Assembly (NCBI GenBank): GCA_017399305.1
Contig: JAFQDK010000048.1
Coordinates: 1 to 35,911 of the forward strand
DNA length: 35,911 nucleotides
Direction: 5' to 3'
DNA from: Clostridia bacterium
GTDB taxonomy: Bacteria > Bacillota > Clostridia > Oscillospirales > CAG-272
The notes under the pieces are model-generated. The model saw only the letters and a program-made list of their open reading frames with translations, was not told the DNA's origin and did not search any database. The position numbers and the translations under genes are program-made. Below, one piece after another: positions 1 to 8,349 of this stretch; the stretch's first letter is position 1, and each line of letters begins with the position of its first letter.

Positions 1-183
1 CAGCTTGTCTATTTCATCGCCGTGCTTGTCGATGCGCTCTTTGCTTTCGTTCATGTTATGGTTTAAGTTATCTATCGAGCAATTCAGCTTTGTAATGCTT
101 GTGTTGAGCTTGATTATCGGTGTTCCCACCGTTAGGCCAAACCCGACAAGTGCAATCAGCCCGACTACAATTTCCCATGTCAA
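1..183 (-). CDS. Small phage membrane-anchored coiled-coil protein (haemolysin XhlA/holin-accessory type), partial
   Basis: Reading starts at a TTG (positions 183-181) placed about 9 nt after an AAAGGAG Shine-Dalgarno. An in-frame TGA lies just upstream, so no earlier start is possible. The first 20 or so residues (LTWEIVVGLIALVGFGLTVG) form one hydrophobic membrane segment. The rest is a polar, charged, heptad-like stretch (NTSITKLNCSIDNLNHNMNESKERIDKHGDEIDKL) that runs off the left edge. This architecture, at this place at the end of a phage tail module, is typical of small XhlA-like or holin-accessory proteins. It overlaps the stop of the gene upstream by 4 nt. The C-terminus is outside the window, so the family assignment is inference. 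Confidence 0.6.
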   Translation of the reverse strand, partial: MTWEIVVGLIALVGFGLTVGTPIIKLNTSITKLNCSIDNLNHNMNESKERIDKHGDEIDKL

Positions 184-344
184 AACTCGTCACTCCTTTC
201 TGTCTGCACAGCTTCTTTCTCAGAAACCTCGTGCCAGACCGAAGCATCTGCACCGTCACCGAGGAATACAGCCTTTGCAAGCACTTTTCCGTCTGTCAGC
301 ATCATACCGTCATCGGCGTATATGTTATTGTCTTTTATTCTCAT
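180..344 (-). CDS. Small phage tail-end protein of unknown function (54 aa)
   Basis: The open frame extends further upstream, but the ATG at 344 is preceded by a strong AGGAGGAAAT site, so the product starts MRIKDNNIYADDGMMLTDGK. It is acidic, with no membrane segment and no cysteines. Short proteins of this kind (XkdX-sized) sit between the last baseplate/fibre protein and the holin region in many Firmicutes phages. Its ribosome-binding site begins 8 nt after the stop of the preceding gene, and its own stop overlaps the next start. No function is recognised. Confidence 0.6.
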   Translation of the reverse strand: MRIKDNNIYADDGMMLTDGKVLAKAVFLGDGADASVWHEVSEKEAVQTERSDEF

Positions 345-352
345 ATTTCCTC

Positions 353-1021
353 CTATGCAAGTGCAAATGTCCAGCCGCTCTCGCGTGCAGGAGCGATAAT
401 GCTTTCCCACTCTGCTTCGCTGACTGTTTCAAATACGCGCTTCCCTGAAAATACTACACTGCCGCCGCCTGCAGGAAGTGCCGCTATCTCCTCTTCAAGC
501 AGCTGTCTGTCGCTCTTGCCAGAGCGGTATGCGAAAACAAAATAATCAGCACCTTTTCTCCAGAGGCTTGTTTTCCAATATGAGGATTGCGGAGGTGTAA
601 AGATGACGCTGTTTTCACTCACTGTGAAATATGTATCTCTTGTAGCATTGTTCAATGCTGTCGAAGTGAGTGAAAGCGTTTCTCCCACTATGCCCATCTG
701 AGCACAACGCTGAGCAAATGAAGCACGGTCAAATACAAGCAAGTAATATGTATACGGTGTTGACATTGCAAGTGCTTCATATGAAATCACGCAAAATCTG
801 TCCGGCACAAACGGAAGCGAAACGGTTATGCCGTTGGTATCATTGAAGCTTACCGTGTCAACATAAACCTTATCGCGCCACTCGCTATCCTTTTTTCCCT
901 CGCCTGCGCCGAACACATCGGGAATAGCCGCCGCTATAGCATCAAGGGAAAGCTTGTCTGTACCGCCTGTATAACCGCGTATTGCATCGGCAATAGCGGT
1001 CATTTTTTCATTTACGCTCAT
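353..1021 (-). CDS. Phage baseplate/tail-fibre-associated protein
   Basis: A 222-aa product. The N-terminus (MSVNEKMTAIADAIRGYTGG, then DKLSLDAIAAAI) is a motif seen at the start of many phage baseplate and receptor-binding accessory proteins in Firmicutes. The C-terminus ends in the aromatic pattern ESGWTFALA, also common in these proteins. An in-frame ATG exists at 1027, but the ATG at 1021 is better placed (about 7 nt behind GGGGGTG) and gives a TAATG overlap with the upstream gene. The middle is beta-rich and unrecognised. It probably forms part of the distal tail or host-contact apparatus. Confidence 0.6.
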   Translation of the reverse strand: MSVNEKMTAIADAIRGYTGGTDKLSLDAIAAAIPDVFGAGEGKKDSEWRDKVYVDTVSFNDTNGITVSLPFVPDRFCVISYEALAMSTPYTYYLLVFDRASFAQRCAQMGIVGETLSLTSTALNNATRDTYFTVSENSVIFTPPQSSYWKTSLWRKGADYFVFAYRSGKSDRQLLEEEIAALPAGGGSVVFSGKRVFETVSEAEWESIIAPARESGWTFALA

Positions 1022-1596
1022 TACCATTCACCCCCAAGGATGCACTCATCAACATATGACTTTATCTCTGTCTTGTCTGCATCCGTCCAGTAATCGGTGC
1101 CGCGCTTGGGCGTGTAGCCGTCAGGCAAAACAAACTGCAAAGTAATTCCCTCTCCGTCATCAATGAGCATAACTTTTGCGCTCTCACCTGACGTGGCAAC
1201 AGCTCTGATATTATCAAACCTTGCAAATCTTGCGGCAAACTGCTCATACAGCCCCGGTGTATAATTTACCGCGCTCTTGGCATCTGTGGATACACCGCAA
1301 TCTACTCTCACCTTTGCATAAAGCGAAGTCAGTGTAGCTTCTCCGTCTGTACCGAAAACGCCGAATTTTATATCCGAGCATGCATCAAGAGCTTCTGCCG
1401 GGAACTTGCACTCGTCATCAAAAATCGGCACAAGCACCTCGCCGCGCGGAGTGCAGAATACAGCACTTTTAGAAAGTCCGCGCCACTGCTCGTCAAAACT
1501 GAATTTTGCAATTACACTGCCTACACTGCCGCTTGTTATTATCGGCTGCTCCACGCTGAGTTTACAGCCGCTCACGTTTATTTTTACAATTATCAT
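1021..1596 (-). CDS. Phage upper-baseplate-like (BppU-type) protein
   Basis: A 191-aa product with AGGAGGACAAA directly before the ATG. The first 100 or so residues look like a beta-sandwich. The C-terminal part carries PDGYTPKRGTDYWTDADKTE, a linker that recurs in Firmicutes phage baseplate and collagen-like fibre proteins, followed by IKSYVDECILGGEW. It follows the beta-propeller-like tail protein and precedes another fibre-like protein, so a role in the host-contact end of the tail is likely. Family naming is from motif recall, not a search. Confidence 0.6.
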   Translation of the reverse strand: MIIVKINVSGCKLSVEQPIITSGSVGSVIAKFSFDEQWRGLSKSAVFCTPRGEVLVPIFDDECKFPAEALDACSDIKFGVFGTDGEATLTSLYAKVRVDCGVSTDAKSAVNYTPGLYEQFAARFARFDNIRAVATSGESAKVMLIDDGEGITLQFVLPDGYTPKRGTDYWTDADKTEIKSYVDECILGGEW

Positions 1597-1608
1597 TTTG
1601 TCCTCCTG

Positions 1609-3459
1609 CTATCTTATGCGGCGAGTAGAACAATTAAGCGGCGCATACTCAACACGCATACTGTAAAGTCTGACATCGCCGCTTCCGTAAAAGAATATTT
1701 CACCGTGGTCGCTATATGATCTTGGCAAAAGGCAATTGCGTGTTAGGATTTCACCGGGCGGAGAGTCTATACGCATCAGCTCTCTTCCCTGTCTGTCAAC
1801 AAGGCAAAGAAATGACTCATGCCCTACCTCTGTGGTAAGTGAAATCTGCCTTAATCTGATTCTGCCGCGATTTTTAAATGCAACCGCAAATGAAAAGTCG
1901 GATATTTCTTCAAACATTATATAAAGGCTGTATCCACTGCCGCTGTTTACAAGCATCCTTGTCCCTGCGAAACACACTTCACCCGCCCTCATACCGGATA
2001 TCCACTGCCCGCTTTCGGTATCATAGTAATATATCATGCCTTCATTGCCTGAAAACAGCATAACCATTCCGTTTGTCGCTGACAGCTTTGCATATGATGG
2101 ATCAAAACCTGTTCCAAGCGGCAAGCCGATATTCTTTACACTGTTTCCACTGTACATCATTACACCGTCACGCGATATAAAATACAAACTACCGCCTGAC
2201 GTAGCCAGCATCTCACCTGATGCACAGCCAAAATCCCCCTCATACGAAAGCGAAAACGGAAGCTCGGTCCCGCGCACGGTCATCATACTGTTCTCTGTAA
2301 ATACGACAACTTTGCCGTCAAAAGATGTAATTGCCGTAAAACCGCTGCTGTCAGACGTTACAGTGCGCCACCCAGCAGTTATCGGCTGATTGTCCTCGCC
2401 CTCTGTGAAATTTGTGCACTGTCCCGCGCATGAAACATAAAGTGTATCGCCGCATATACCATATAATCGCTCAAAATGCTGTACGGCGGCATTAAGCGGT
2501 GGCATGGTATCGTTAACAGCGCCGAGCGACCATTTGCCGCCTGAATATTTCATAAGCCGCATATCCGGTAAAAGCATTAGCTTTTCACCCTTTTCTGCGA
2601 ACTCACCATCACCGTTTTCGCTGTTATTGTAGCGGACAACCGTCTTTTGCACCCCGTAGTTAATATTTACTATCGGATAATCTGTTGCAAGTGTGGGATA
2701 TATGTCGGTATAAACGCGGTCAAAATACAGCTTATAGCTTGCACCAAGTGCAGGTGCATAATCAGGTGTAACATATCTGAAGTTGTCGCCATCCAAGCTC
2801 ACCATCGTGCTCTTTTTATACTTTGCCGCAAGCTCTTGTGGCATATTTAACCTTGCATCCACAAGCGTTGTTGTTATCTCGCCCCCGCTGTCTATAACAT
2901 CAAGAAAGACCTGAGAAAGCGCATAAACCGTACACGCCCCATCGTCGTTTGCATCATACTGCACTGTGTACCCATTTCCGACCTTGGCATACTCCGTTTC
3001 GCGGCGCTCATCTATGATGTTGTAAGCGGCTGTATAAAACACAAATGTATCATCTCCCACAGAAAATGCACCGATGATATCACGGTAGCCACCTTTCGTC
3101 TTTGCAGGCTTGCCGATATCAGCGACAAGAATTCGCGATGCTCCTGTCTGCCAATCCTCATAGCCAAGCACATCTGCCGTACATATATTTGCATACACCC
3201 ACTCGGCAGTCGTTCTCGTTTCATAAGACGGATCATACCACTCGCTGTATGTGTAAACACCTTCAAGCGAACCATTGCCCACGGTCACATCTATCTCTCT
3301 TTCGGCAAGCATAGAGCATACAGCACCGCCGTCAAGTACGCGCACATTATGAGAATCAAGCAACATTCCGTCTTCTATTTTTGTACGGTCAATGCCGTAA
3401 AAGCGGTGCAGATCAATAGCCTTTTTTGAGTTGTTGGCAAGCTTTTCGGTCTTTAACAT
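1609..3459 (-). CDS. Phage tail hub / beta-propeller-like protein
   Basis: A 616-aa protein, the largest of the tail genes. It has repeated short beta-strand blades, for example FDGKVVVFTENSMMTVRGTE, SGGSLYFISRDGVMMYSGNS and NEGMIYYYDTESGQWISGM. Such blades are typical of the beta-propeller-like tail-needle/hub or stabilisation proteins of podoviruses (P22 gp10-like). The start codon overlaps the preceding gene by 7 nt, consistent with coupled translation. No lysozyme, peptidase or membrane segment is visible. Placement immediately after two head-completion genes, without tape-measure or tube genes, supports a short tail. The exact structural role is inference. Confidence 0.6.
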   Translation of the reverse strand: MLKTEKLANNSKKAIDLHRFYGIDRTKIEDGMLLDSHNVRVLDGGAVCSMLAEREIDVTVGNGSLEGVYTYSEWYDPSYETRTTAEWVYANICTADVLGYEDWQTGASRILVADIGKPAKTKGGYRDIIGAFSVGDDTFVFYTAAYNIIDERRETEYAKVGNGYTVQYDANDDGACTVYALSQVFLDVIDSGGEITTTLVDARLNMPQELAAKYKKSTMVSLDGDNFRYVTPDYAPALGASYKLYFDRVYTDIYPTLATDYPIVNINYGVQKTVVRYNNSENGDGEFAEKGEKLMLLPDMRLMKYSGGKWSLGAVNDTMPPLNAAVQHFERLYGICGDTLYVSCAGQCTNFTEGEDNQPITAGWRTVTSDSSGFTAITSFDGKVVVFTENSMMTVRGTELPFSLSYEGDFGCASGEMLATSGGSLYFISRDGVMMYSGNSVKNIGLPLGTGFDPSYAKLSATNGMVMLFSGNEGMIYYYDTESGQWISGMRAGEVCFAGTRMLVNSGSGYSLYIMFEEISDFSFAVAFKNRGRIRLRQISLTTEVGHESFLCLVDRQGRELMRIDSPPGEILTRNCLLPRSYSDHGEIFFYGSGDVRLYSMRVEYAPLNCSTRRIR

Positions 3460-3989
3460 TCCACCACCCCGTTTTCTTTTTTATAATCATCAAGTAAACG
3501 GTTATACTCTGTTCCGTATGAGTCGGCACATTCAAAGTCGCCGAGATAAAGATATGCCCTGTGCAACATCCACGCACGCACAAGCGGCAGATACCTTTCG
3601 TCAAGCGGTATTTCGGCATCTGCATCCTGCTCTGTCACCGTACACGGCAAAGTGCGGTAATACACTGTACACTCCGATGTACCGTTCACTCGTATGCCTC
3701 CCTCCACGGGGCAATAGAGTTTTGCATTAGGCAAAAGTTCAATAAGTGAAAGAGAAGCGCGAAGCAGTTCATATTCCCCAGCAAACACGCGGCGGATCTG
3801 CGACGGAAAAAGCGTTGTTGCAAGCATATTTCCCTCCGGCATGATTACCGCGCTTGCATCCGGTGTCGGTAGTGCAAGATAAAGCGATTCTATAAGCATA
3901 TTGTATTCTGTATAGAGATAGTCCGTCGGCGGCATAAAATCGCCCTCGAAACCGCCTTGCACTTCGCTGATAAGTTTTTCAACTTTCAT
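3453..3989 (-). CDS. Phage head-tail adaptor / tail protein
   Basis: A 178-aa product starting MKVEKLISEVQ. The C-terminal helical part (residues about 130-175, LPLVRAWMLHRAYLYLGDFE, then CADSYGTEYNRLLDDYKKENG) resembles the helical C-termini of phage adaptor or connector proteins. The stop of the preceding gene and this start are contiguous. It lies between the small head-completion gene and the beta-propeller-like gene, where a portal-to-tail adaptor is expected. No catalytic motif is seen. Confidence 0.5.
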   Translation of the reverse strand: MKVEKLISEVQGGFEGDFMPPTDYLYTEYNMLIESLYLALPTPDASAVIMPEGNMLATTLFPSQIRRVFAGEYELLRASLSLIELLPNAKLYCPVEGGIRVNGTSECTVYYRTLPCTVTEQDADAEIPLDERYLPLVRAWMLHRAYLYLGDFECADSYGTEYNRLLDDYKKENGVVEC

Positions 3990-4331
3990 TTACCAATTCA
4001 CCCCCGCAAGTCTTTTCCCTTTAGCCGCCGCTTTCCACAGCGAAATATATGCTTTTTCTGCCGCCACATCACTCTTTTTTACAGTTTCGGCATTACCGCT
4101 CAGATTGCCGAGTATGTATAGGACAAGCGCTAAAGAAAAGCTATCATCAAGGGCAAGCCCGTCCGAAAGGCTCTCAGGCGTAACATACTCACCGTGCGGC
4201 ATTATCAGCTTTTTAGGATAGCGGCAAAGAAAATCACGCACACCCATATCAAGGTAGGTTAAAAAAGTATAAATCGGAATTTCACTGCCGCAAAGCACTG
4301 TAAGTTCACCGTATAATTTCTTTAAATCCAT
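3990..4331 (-). CDS. Phage head-completion / adaptor protein (113 aa)
   Basis: A small, mostly helical protein. The C-terminal segment (LVLYILGNLSGNAETVKKSD then VAAEKAYISLWKAAAKGKRL) fits the size and helical character of podovirus gp4-like or gp6-like head-completion proteins that dock under the portal. It starts after a strong AAAAGGAGG site that lies just beyond the hairpin following the capsid gene. Function is inferred from position and size. Confidence 0.5.
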   Translation of the reverse strand: MDLKKLYGELTVLCGSEIPIYTFLTYLDMGVRDFLCRYPKKLIMPHGEYVTPESLSDGLALDDSFSLALVLYILGNLSGNAETVKKSDVAAEKAYISLWKAAAKGKRLAGVNW

Positions 4332-4345
4332 GTGGTCCTCCTTTT

Positions 4346-4375
4346 AAAAATGGGGCGGCAAGCCGCCCCATTTTT
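4346..4375 (-). terminator. Intrinsic terminator directly behind the major capsid gene
   Basis: A near-perfect GC-rich inverted repeat (TGGGGCGGC / GCCGCCCCA, CAAG loop) is flanked by A5 on the plus-strand left side, giving a U-run after the stem on the minus strand. It begins at the capsid stop codon and is followed within 15 nt by the ribosome-binding site of the next phage gene. It therefore probably acts as a leaky terminator or mRNA-stabilising 3' hairpin that keeps capsid mRNA above tail mRNA. Confidence 0.8.
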
Positions 4376-5544
4376 TACGCGATGTTTATAAACTTGACGC
4401 ATCCGCCGGGGTTTACGCACATAAGATTGCCATAAGATGCAAGAAGTGCGCGGAAAATTGATGTGTCGGGCATGGGTACAAATACTCCGCCGTCCTTTTC
4501 CATAAAGTTCCACGGGGTTGCCTCAAGATAAAAGGCAGAAGTGTCAACGCCCCATACCTCATTGTCGGGCACAAAACGCTCGTTGACGATAACAACCTCA
4601 TTGGAGCCAACGAGAATCTTATAGCCTACTGCACCGCCGACAAAGTGATACTTATCGGTTACAGTAACATTGTTAGTGTGGATGTAATCCTGGTATGCGA
4701 GAAATGCGTTGTCACCCATCATAAGAAGATCGATGTTTGCGCCCTTGTAGTCCTTTGCTTCCTTTACACCGCGGTAAAGAATGAGGTCGGTGATATCGCC
4801 GCCTGCATCAATCACAGTGGGGCAAATCCAAGGATTATCACTCTTGTTGATGCCGTAGAGAGTTTCACCGTCACCGAAAATCGCACCAAGGCCGCAAAGC
4901 TCACGGTTGTAGCTACCCTGTACAGTGATAAAACCTTCGCCGCTAAGAGTGAGAGACCCCTCAACAAGAATCTTCTTGCCGGCGCGGTCAACAGAAATTA
5001 TGCGATGGCCTGCATTAGTAGCAGTGAGGCTGTCGCCGTCATAAAGATCAATAGAAAGACCTTCTATAACGCACTTTACACTGTCAAGTGTGAGAACAGT
5101 GTTCACACCGGATGCTTCTGCCGCGCTGACAGTGGCAAGCTTGCCGCTGCCATCGCCGAAAAGTGCACGGGAGATGTTCCACTTTGCCGCGGCATATGAA
5201 CCCTTGATCTCGCTGTCAAGCGCGTTGATCATAGAAGACGCGTTGCTGCTTGCAAGCTCAACTGTCTTGTTGGAAATCTGAAGATCAACATACATGTCAA
5301 CCGCGTCAATTTCAAAACGTACATAGCGCTGTGCACCTGCCTTCGGGGTGCCGACGCCCTCTGCGCCGAAACCGAATCCGCCGTTAATGCCGATAGGAGC
5401 TGCACATTTGATAGTGTTGTTCTGGAGAGTCACCTTCTTGATCTTTTCAAGAAAAGGAGAAGGCTCGGTGTTGATCTGGTTTGTAAGGGCAGGCTGATAT
5501 TTGTCCTTAAGAATTGCTTCAAGTTTTGTAAGAATCTGTGCCAT
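4375..5544 (-). CDS. Phage major capsid protein (HK97-fold type)
   Basis: A 389-aa product with an AAAGGA site before the ATG. The order portal, acidic scaffold, then this abundant-type gene is diagnostic of a coat protein. Internal features fit an HK97-fold coat: an N-terminal helical arm (MAQILTKLEAILKDKYQPAL), a glycine-rich GINGGFGFGAEGVGTPKAGA segment resembling an E-loop, and a C-terminal beta-rich/P-domain-like half ending PDTSIFRALLASYGNLMCVN. No protease gene is seen nearby, so maturation is probably scaffold-driven. It is followed by a strong hairpin. High confidence in role, moderate in exact family. Confidence 0.8.
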   Translation of the reverse strand: MAQILTKLEAILKDKYQPALTNQINTEPSPFLEKIKKVTLQNNTIKCAAPIGINGGFGFGAEGVGTPKAGAQRYVRFEIDAVDMYVDLQISNKTVELASSNASSMINALDSEIKGSYAAAKWNISRALFGDGSGKLATVSAAEASGVNTVLTLDSVKCVIEGLSIDLYDGDSLTATNAGHRIISVDRAGKKILVEGSLTLSGEGFITVQGSYNRELCGLGAIFGDGETLYGINKSDNPWICPTVIDAGGDITDLILYRGVKEAKDYKGANIDLLMMGDNAFLAYQDYIHTNNVTVTDKYHFVGGAVGYKILVGSNEVVIVNERFVPDNEVWGVDTSAFYLEATPWNFMEKDGGVFVPMPDTSIFRALLASYGNLMCVNPGGCVKFINIA

Positions 5545-5572
5545 TTTAGTTTTTTCCTTTCAAAATGTAAAA

Positions 5573-6118
5573 TTAATTAAGTCCGAAAGCTTCACGCGCA
5601 AGCGTTGAAGCTTCATCAATGCTCTTGGGTTTTGCTTTTGGGGTAAGCGGAACACTTGCCGCACCGCCGTCTGCGCTGAGTGCAGGAGCCTTTTCTCCGC
5701 GAAGTCGCTCAAGTATTGCCGCCTCGCAAAGGCGCATTGCCTCCGGGTTTTCGTTCAGTGCCCTCAGCAGGCTTTCGGTAGTTGGAACATCATCTGCCGT
5801 CATGCCTCTGTCAATATAATAGGCTGTGCGCAAACGCTCCTCATCAGAAAGTGATGCAAGCGCGGTATTGCCACTGATAATCTCCTCGATAGCTACGATT
5901 CGCTCACCAAAGTGTGGAAGCGTGCCGTCGGCAATAAGCTTATACTTTGCATTTTCATAGCGAACCTCTTTAAGCTCGCCGTCATGCACTGCCTTTACCG
6001 ACTCAATTGCATTTGCTTCGATTGCCGCTGTATACTCTGCAATAGCGGACTTGCGTTCCTCCTCGGAAAGAACTGCAAGTGCCTCAAAATCAAGGCTTGG
6101 TGTTTTCATTTCTTCCAT
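5573..6118 (-). CDS. Phage scaffolding protein
   Basis: A 181-aa, highly charged, helical, Ala/Glu-rich product (LSEEERKSAIAEYTAAIEAN, LSDEERLRTAYYIDRGM). It has a Pro/Ala/Gly-rich linker near residues 145-160 and a short basic C-terminal region, the usual design of capsid scaffolds that bind coat protein through their C-terminus. The ATG at 6118 is chosen over one at 6142 because AAAGGAC lies about 9 nt upstream. It overlaps the 3' end of the portal gene by 29 nt and is followed by the coat gene. Confidence 0.7.
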   Translation of the reverse strand: MEEMKTPSLDFEALAVLSEEERKSAIAEYTAAIEANAIESVKAVHDGELKEVRYENAKYKLIADGTLPHFGERIVAIEEIISGNTALASLSDEERLRTAYYIDRGMTADDVPTTESLLRALNENPEAMRLCEAAILERLRGEKAPALSADGGAASVPLTPKAKPKSIDEASTLAREAFGLN

Positions 6119-7991
6119 TTTGTGTCTGTCCTTTCTTTTCATGCGCCGCTATATGCATTTCAAGTGCGGCGGCCTTTTTGGGGTCTTCCCTTTTCAGAAT
6201 AAAATAAGAGTGTTCGAGCGCGGCGCGGCGGTGCTCTGCAATATGCAGTTCATGGTCATCAAAGGATGATACATCAAGTGTTTTGCCGCAAAGAAGTTCA
6301 CCGTTTTCACGTCTTGCCGCCGCGCTTTGCAATTCATCCTCGCCAAGCGTACGCATAAAGTCGCCAAGATGCATTTTGCCGAGTAATTTCTTGCGTACAA
6401 AACGCGGTATCTTTCCGTCATCACCGTTGAACAGCCCCATTTCAATGCCACTTTTTATAGCGGCGATGCGGGTGTCATCACTATGCAAGAGAGAATTCTC
6501 ACTTTCAAAAACGATATCATATGAATTGATGTCTTCACCGCACCATACAAGCGTCGCGCTCTTGTCAAACTCACCCGAAAGCCGCTCTATATGCGTTATA
6601 TTCCCGTGCTCTTTGTAAAGCTTTAACCATATCTTTGCAGCAGAAAGAATTGCGACGCGAATCGCATCTCCTGTAAGGGCAAGTCGCATACCGTCTATCT
6701 CGCGCAAACGCTCGATTGCCGTTGCACTGGTAAGAGAAGCCGAATGATTGCCGGTTGCACCAAGATGTGAAAGCCCTGCCACATACTCCATCTCACGTGA
6801 AAGATTCTCACACTCGTCAAAAACTCCTGTTGGCAAGCTCTGCGTTTGCATCGGTTTTGGCTCTCCGCGTTCAGGATCATATTCGACTATATCTCCCGGG
6901 GCAACGCCATTTACCGCAAGCTCATCAATATCATCAACCGCGCCCTCGGGCACAAGCAATGGATTAAGTGCAAGTGTACGGACGTAATCATGTATCTTGT
7001 TTTTGACGCCGTTATACGCGCGCTGTAACGGTATAAGGTCCTCAATTATCGACTTACCAAAGAACATACCTGCCGACTTTTTGCAACACAACATTGACAG
7101 CGGATACTCGTCTATAGGCATTGTGCCATAATAAAGAATACGGTCAGGCGTTGCAATAAACATACGCCCTGAGGGATGTCTTGCCGACGGCTTTTCCATA
7201 TAGGTGCGAAGCAATGTTGAATTCTCTGCTTTGCGTAGTCCTACAGAAAAGGTTGAGCCAACGTATGAAAGACCGCTTGTACCTGCGGTTGGGATAATGG
7301 CATATGTATCAACATCGCGTGCTTTCACACGTACACCGAAACGGCGGTTCACCTCGTTTACGCTCACAACCTGCTCAATAATAATTGAGCTTTGGTCGTA
7401 AAGCCCTTCCTTATAAATACTTTCAGGCAGTACCTCATACGGCGTAAGTACTCCGAAATCGAGGTCGCCAAGGGTGAGCAGTTTGTCATCATTGAACACA
7501 TCTCTTACCGCATCCCCCTTTTCACTGTCCCACCACGAAAGCATAAATGCTGTTCCGCAAAGCTCGCTCCAGAGTACAAGGCTATCCTTTTTGGAAAGGA
7601 AATCGCACTTATATTGCGTTTGCGAAAGCAGGCGCGTTGCTACAATGCTTTTTTCATAGTCGGAGAGCTCACTTGTCGCAGGCTGTACCGCCATAGAAAA
7701 ATCAAGCGACTTAAAGTTGGCAATGCGCGTTTCGATAAGCGGCGCAATTCGGTTATACACGCCACGCTCCATATAATCATACGGTGGGTCATAGTCCTCA
7801 AGTTCGCCGCGATAAGGGTTTATGTCGCGATACTGATGCCCATTGTAGAAATCGGTACACAGCATCCAACGCAGTTCAAGTGGCCGTCTCTCCTCATGGC
7901 GGCGGTAACACTCTTCTTCAATCATCGCGAGGATATCCTCGCGATACTCTCCGCGCGGCGGTGTTTTTTCTTTAAATTTAAAAAGTTTCAT
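6090..7991 (-). CDS. Phage portal protein (podovirus type)
   Basis: A 633-aa protein. The N-terminal block (RRPLELRWMLCTDFYNGHQY) is the typical RWxxxxxFYxGxQY start of short-tailed phage portals, followed by YNRIAPLIETRIANFKSLDF. The centre has the stem-like SIIEDLIPLQRAYNGVKNKI (positions about 320-340), and the C-terminal barrel helix region is charged. The portal forms the dodecameric DNA channel at the capsid vertex. It starts behind AAAGGAGAA and overlaps the tiny membrane gene upstream by 4 nt (ATGA) and the scaffold gene downstream by 29 nt. Confidence 0.8.
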   Translation of the reverse strand: MKLFKFKEKTPPRGEYREDILAMIEEECYRRHEERRPLELRWMLCTDFYNGHQYRDINPYRGELEDYDPPYDYMERGVYNRIAPLIETRIANFKSLDFSMAVQPATSELSDYEKSIVATRLLSQTQYKCDFLSKKDSLVLWSELCGTAFMLSWWDSEKGDAVRDVFNDDKLLTLGDLDFGVLTPYEVLPESIYKEGLYDQSSIIIEQVVSVNEVNRRFGVRVKARDVDTYAIIPTAGTSGLSYVGSTFSVGLRKAENSTLLRTYMEKPSARHPSGRMFIATPDRILYYGTMPIDEYPLSMLCCKKSAGMFFGKSIIEDLIPLQRAYNGVKNKIHDYVRTLALNPLLVPEGAVDDIDELAVNGVAPGDIVEYDPERGEPKPMQTQSLPTGVFDECENLSREMEYVAGLSHLGATGNHSASLTSATAIERLREIDGMRLALTGDAIRVAILSAAKIWLKLYKEHGNITHIERLSGEFDKSATLVWCGEDINSYDIVFESENSLLHSDDTRIAAIKSGIEMGLFNGDDGKIPRFVRKKLLGKMHLGDFMRTLGEDELQSAAARRENGELLCGKTLDVSSFDDHELHIAEHRRAALEHSYFILKREDPKKAAALEMHIAAHEKKGQTQNGRNENTKP

Positions 7992-8167
7992 TTATTGATT
8001 CTCCTTTTTTCATCAACCGCTTTACGGTGGGGAGAAATATGCCGCGGATGACTTTCTCTTTGCGAAAGTCCGCAAAATGTGCGGATGATTTTTTCACGCT
8101 CGCGACGATGCAAAAGCTCAACGCAGATAAGCGCGGCGCAAAACACAAGCCCTATTGCAAAGCACAT
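7988..8167 (-). CDS. 59-aa membrane miniprotein between terminase and portal
   Basis: An open frame I translated by hand: MCFAIGLVFCAALICVELLH, then a strongly basic tail (RREREKIIRT, SPHRKAVDEKRRINK). The first 19 residues form a single hydrophobic, cysteine-rich membrane segment; the remainder is cationic. It has an AAAAGGGAG site before the ATG and its TGA overlaps the portal ATG as ATGA, the signature of translational coupling. It overlaps the zinc-finger gene upstream by 16 nt. No family is recognised. Position and overlaps argue that it is real. It could be a membrane-targeted accessory or simply a coupling leader for portal translation. Confidence 0.6.
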   Translation of the reverse strand: MCFAIGLVFCAALICVELLHRREREKIIRTFCGLSQRESHPRHISPHRKAVDEKRRINK

Positions 8168-8340
8168 TTCTTTTCTCCCTTTTTAGGTTTGATCTGCTTT
8201 GCAATCTCTGCGGCGCAATCTGCACACAAATAAAAACCGCCAAGAATATTGGGGCTACCCGAAACCTTAAAGGTATCGGTATTTTTACATGCAGGTACCG
8301 CGCAGATATGCTTTGCTTTTTTCACAGTAATCTGTTTCAT
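8152..8340 (-). CDS. Small zinc-ribbon-like phage protein
   Basis: A 62-aa basic product with an AAGGAG site just before the ATG. It has two cysteine pairs, CAVPAC near residues 12-17 and CADC near residues 39-42, spaced as in a treble-clef or zinc-ribbon knuckle, and lysine-rich ends. It lies 9 nt after the large terminase stop. Small Zn-finger proteins between terminase and portal occur in many phages and may help packaging or transcription. The function is unknown here. Confidence 0.65.
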   Translation of the reverse strand: MKQITVKKAKHICAVPACKNTDTFKVSGSPNILGGFYLCADCAAEIAKQIKPKKGEKKCALQ

Positions 8341-8349
8341 AATGTCTCC

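Noticed and set aside
5-545. Plus-strand frames across the left end of the phage module
   Set aside because: They are opposite tightly packed minus-strand phage genes that have ribosome-binding sites and overlaps.
7392-8051. 219-codon open frame opposite the portal gene
   Set aside because: Antisense to a well-supported phage gene; composition is not protein-like and no start signal was found.
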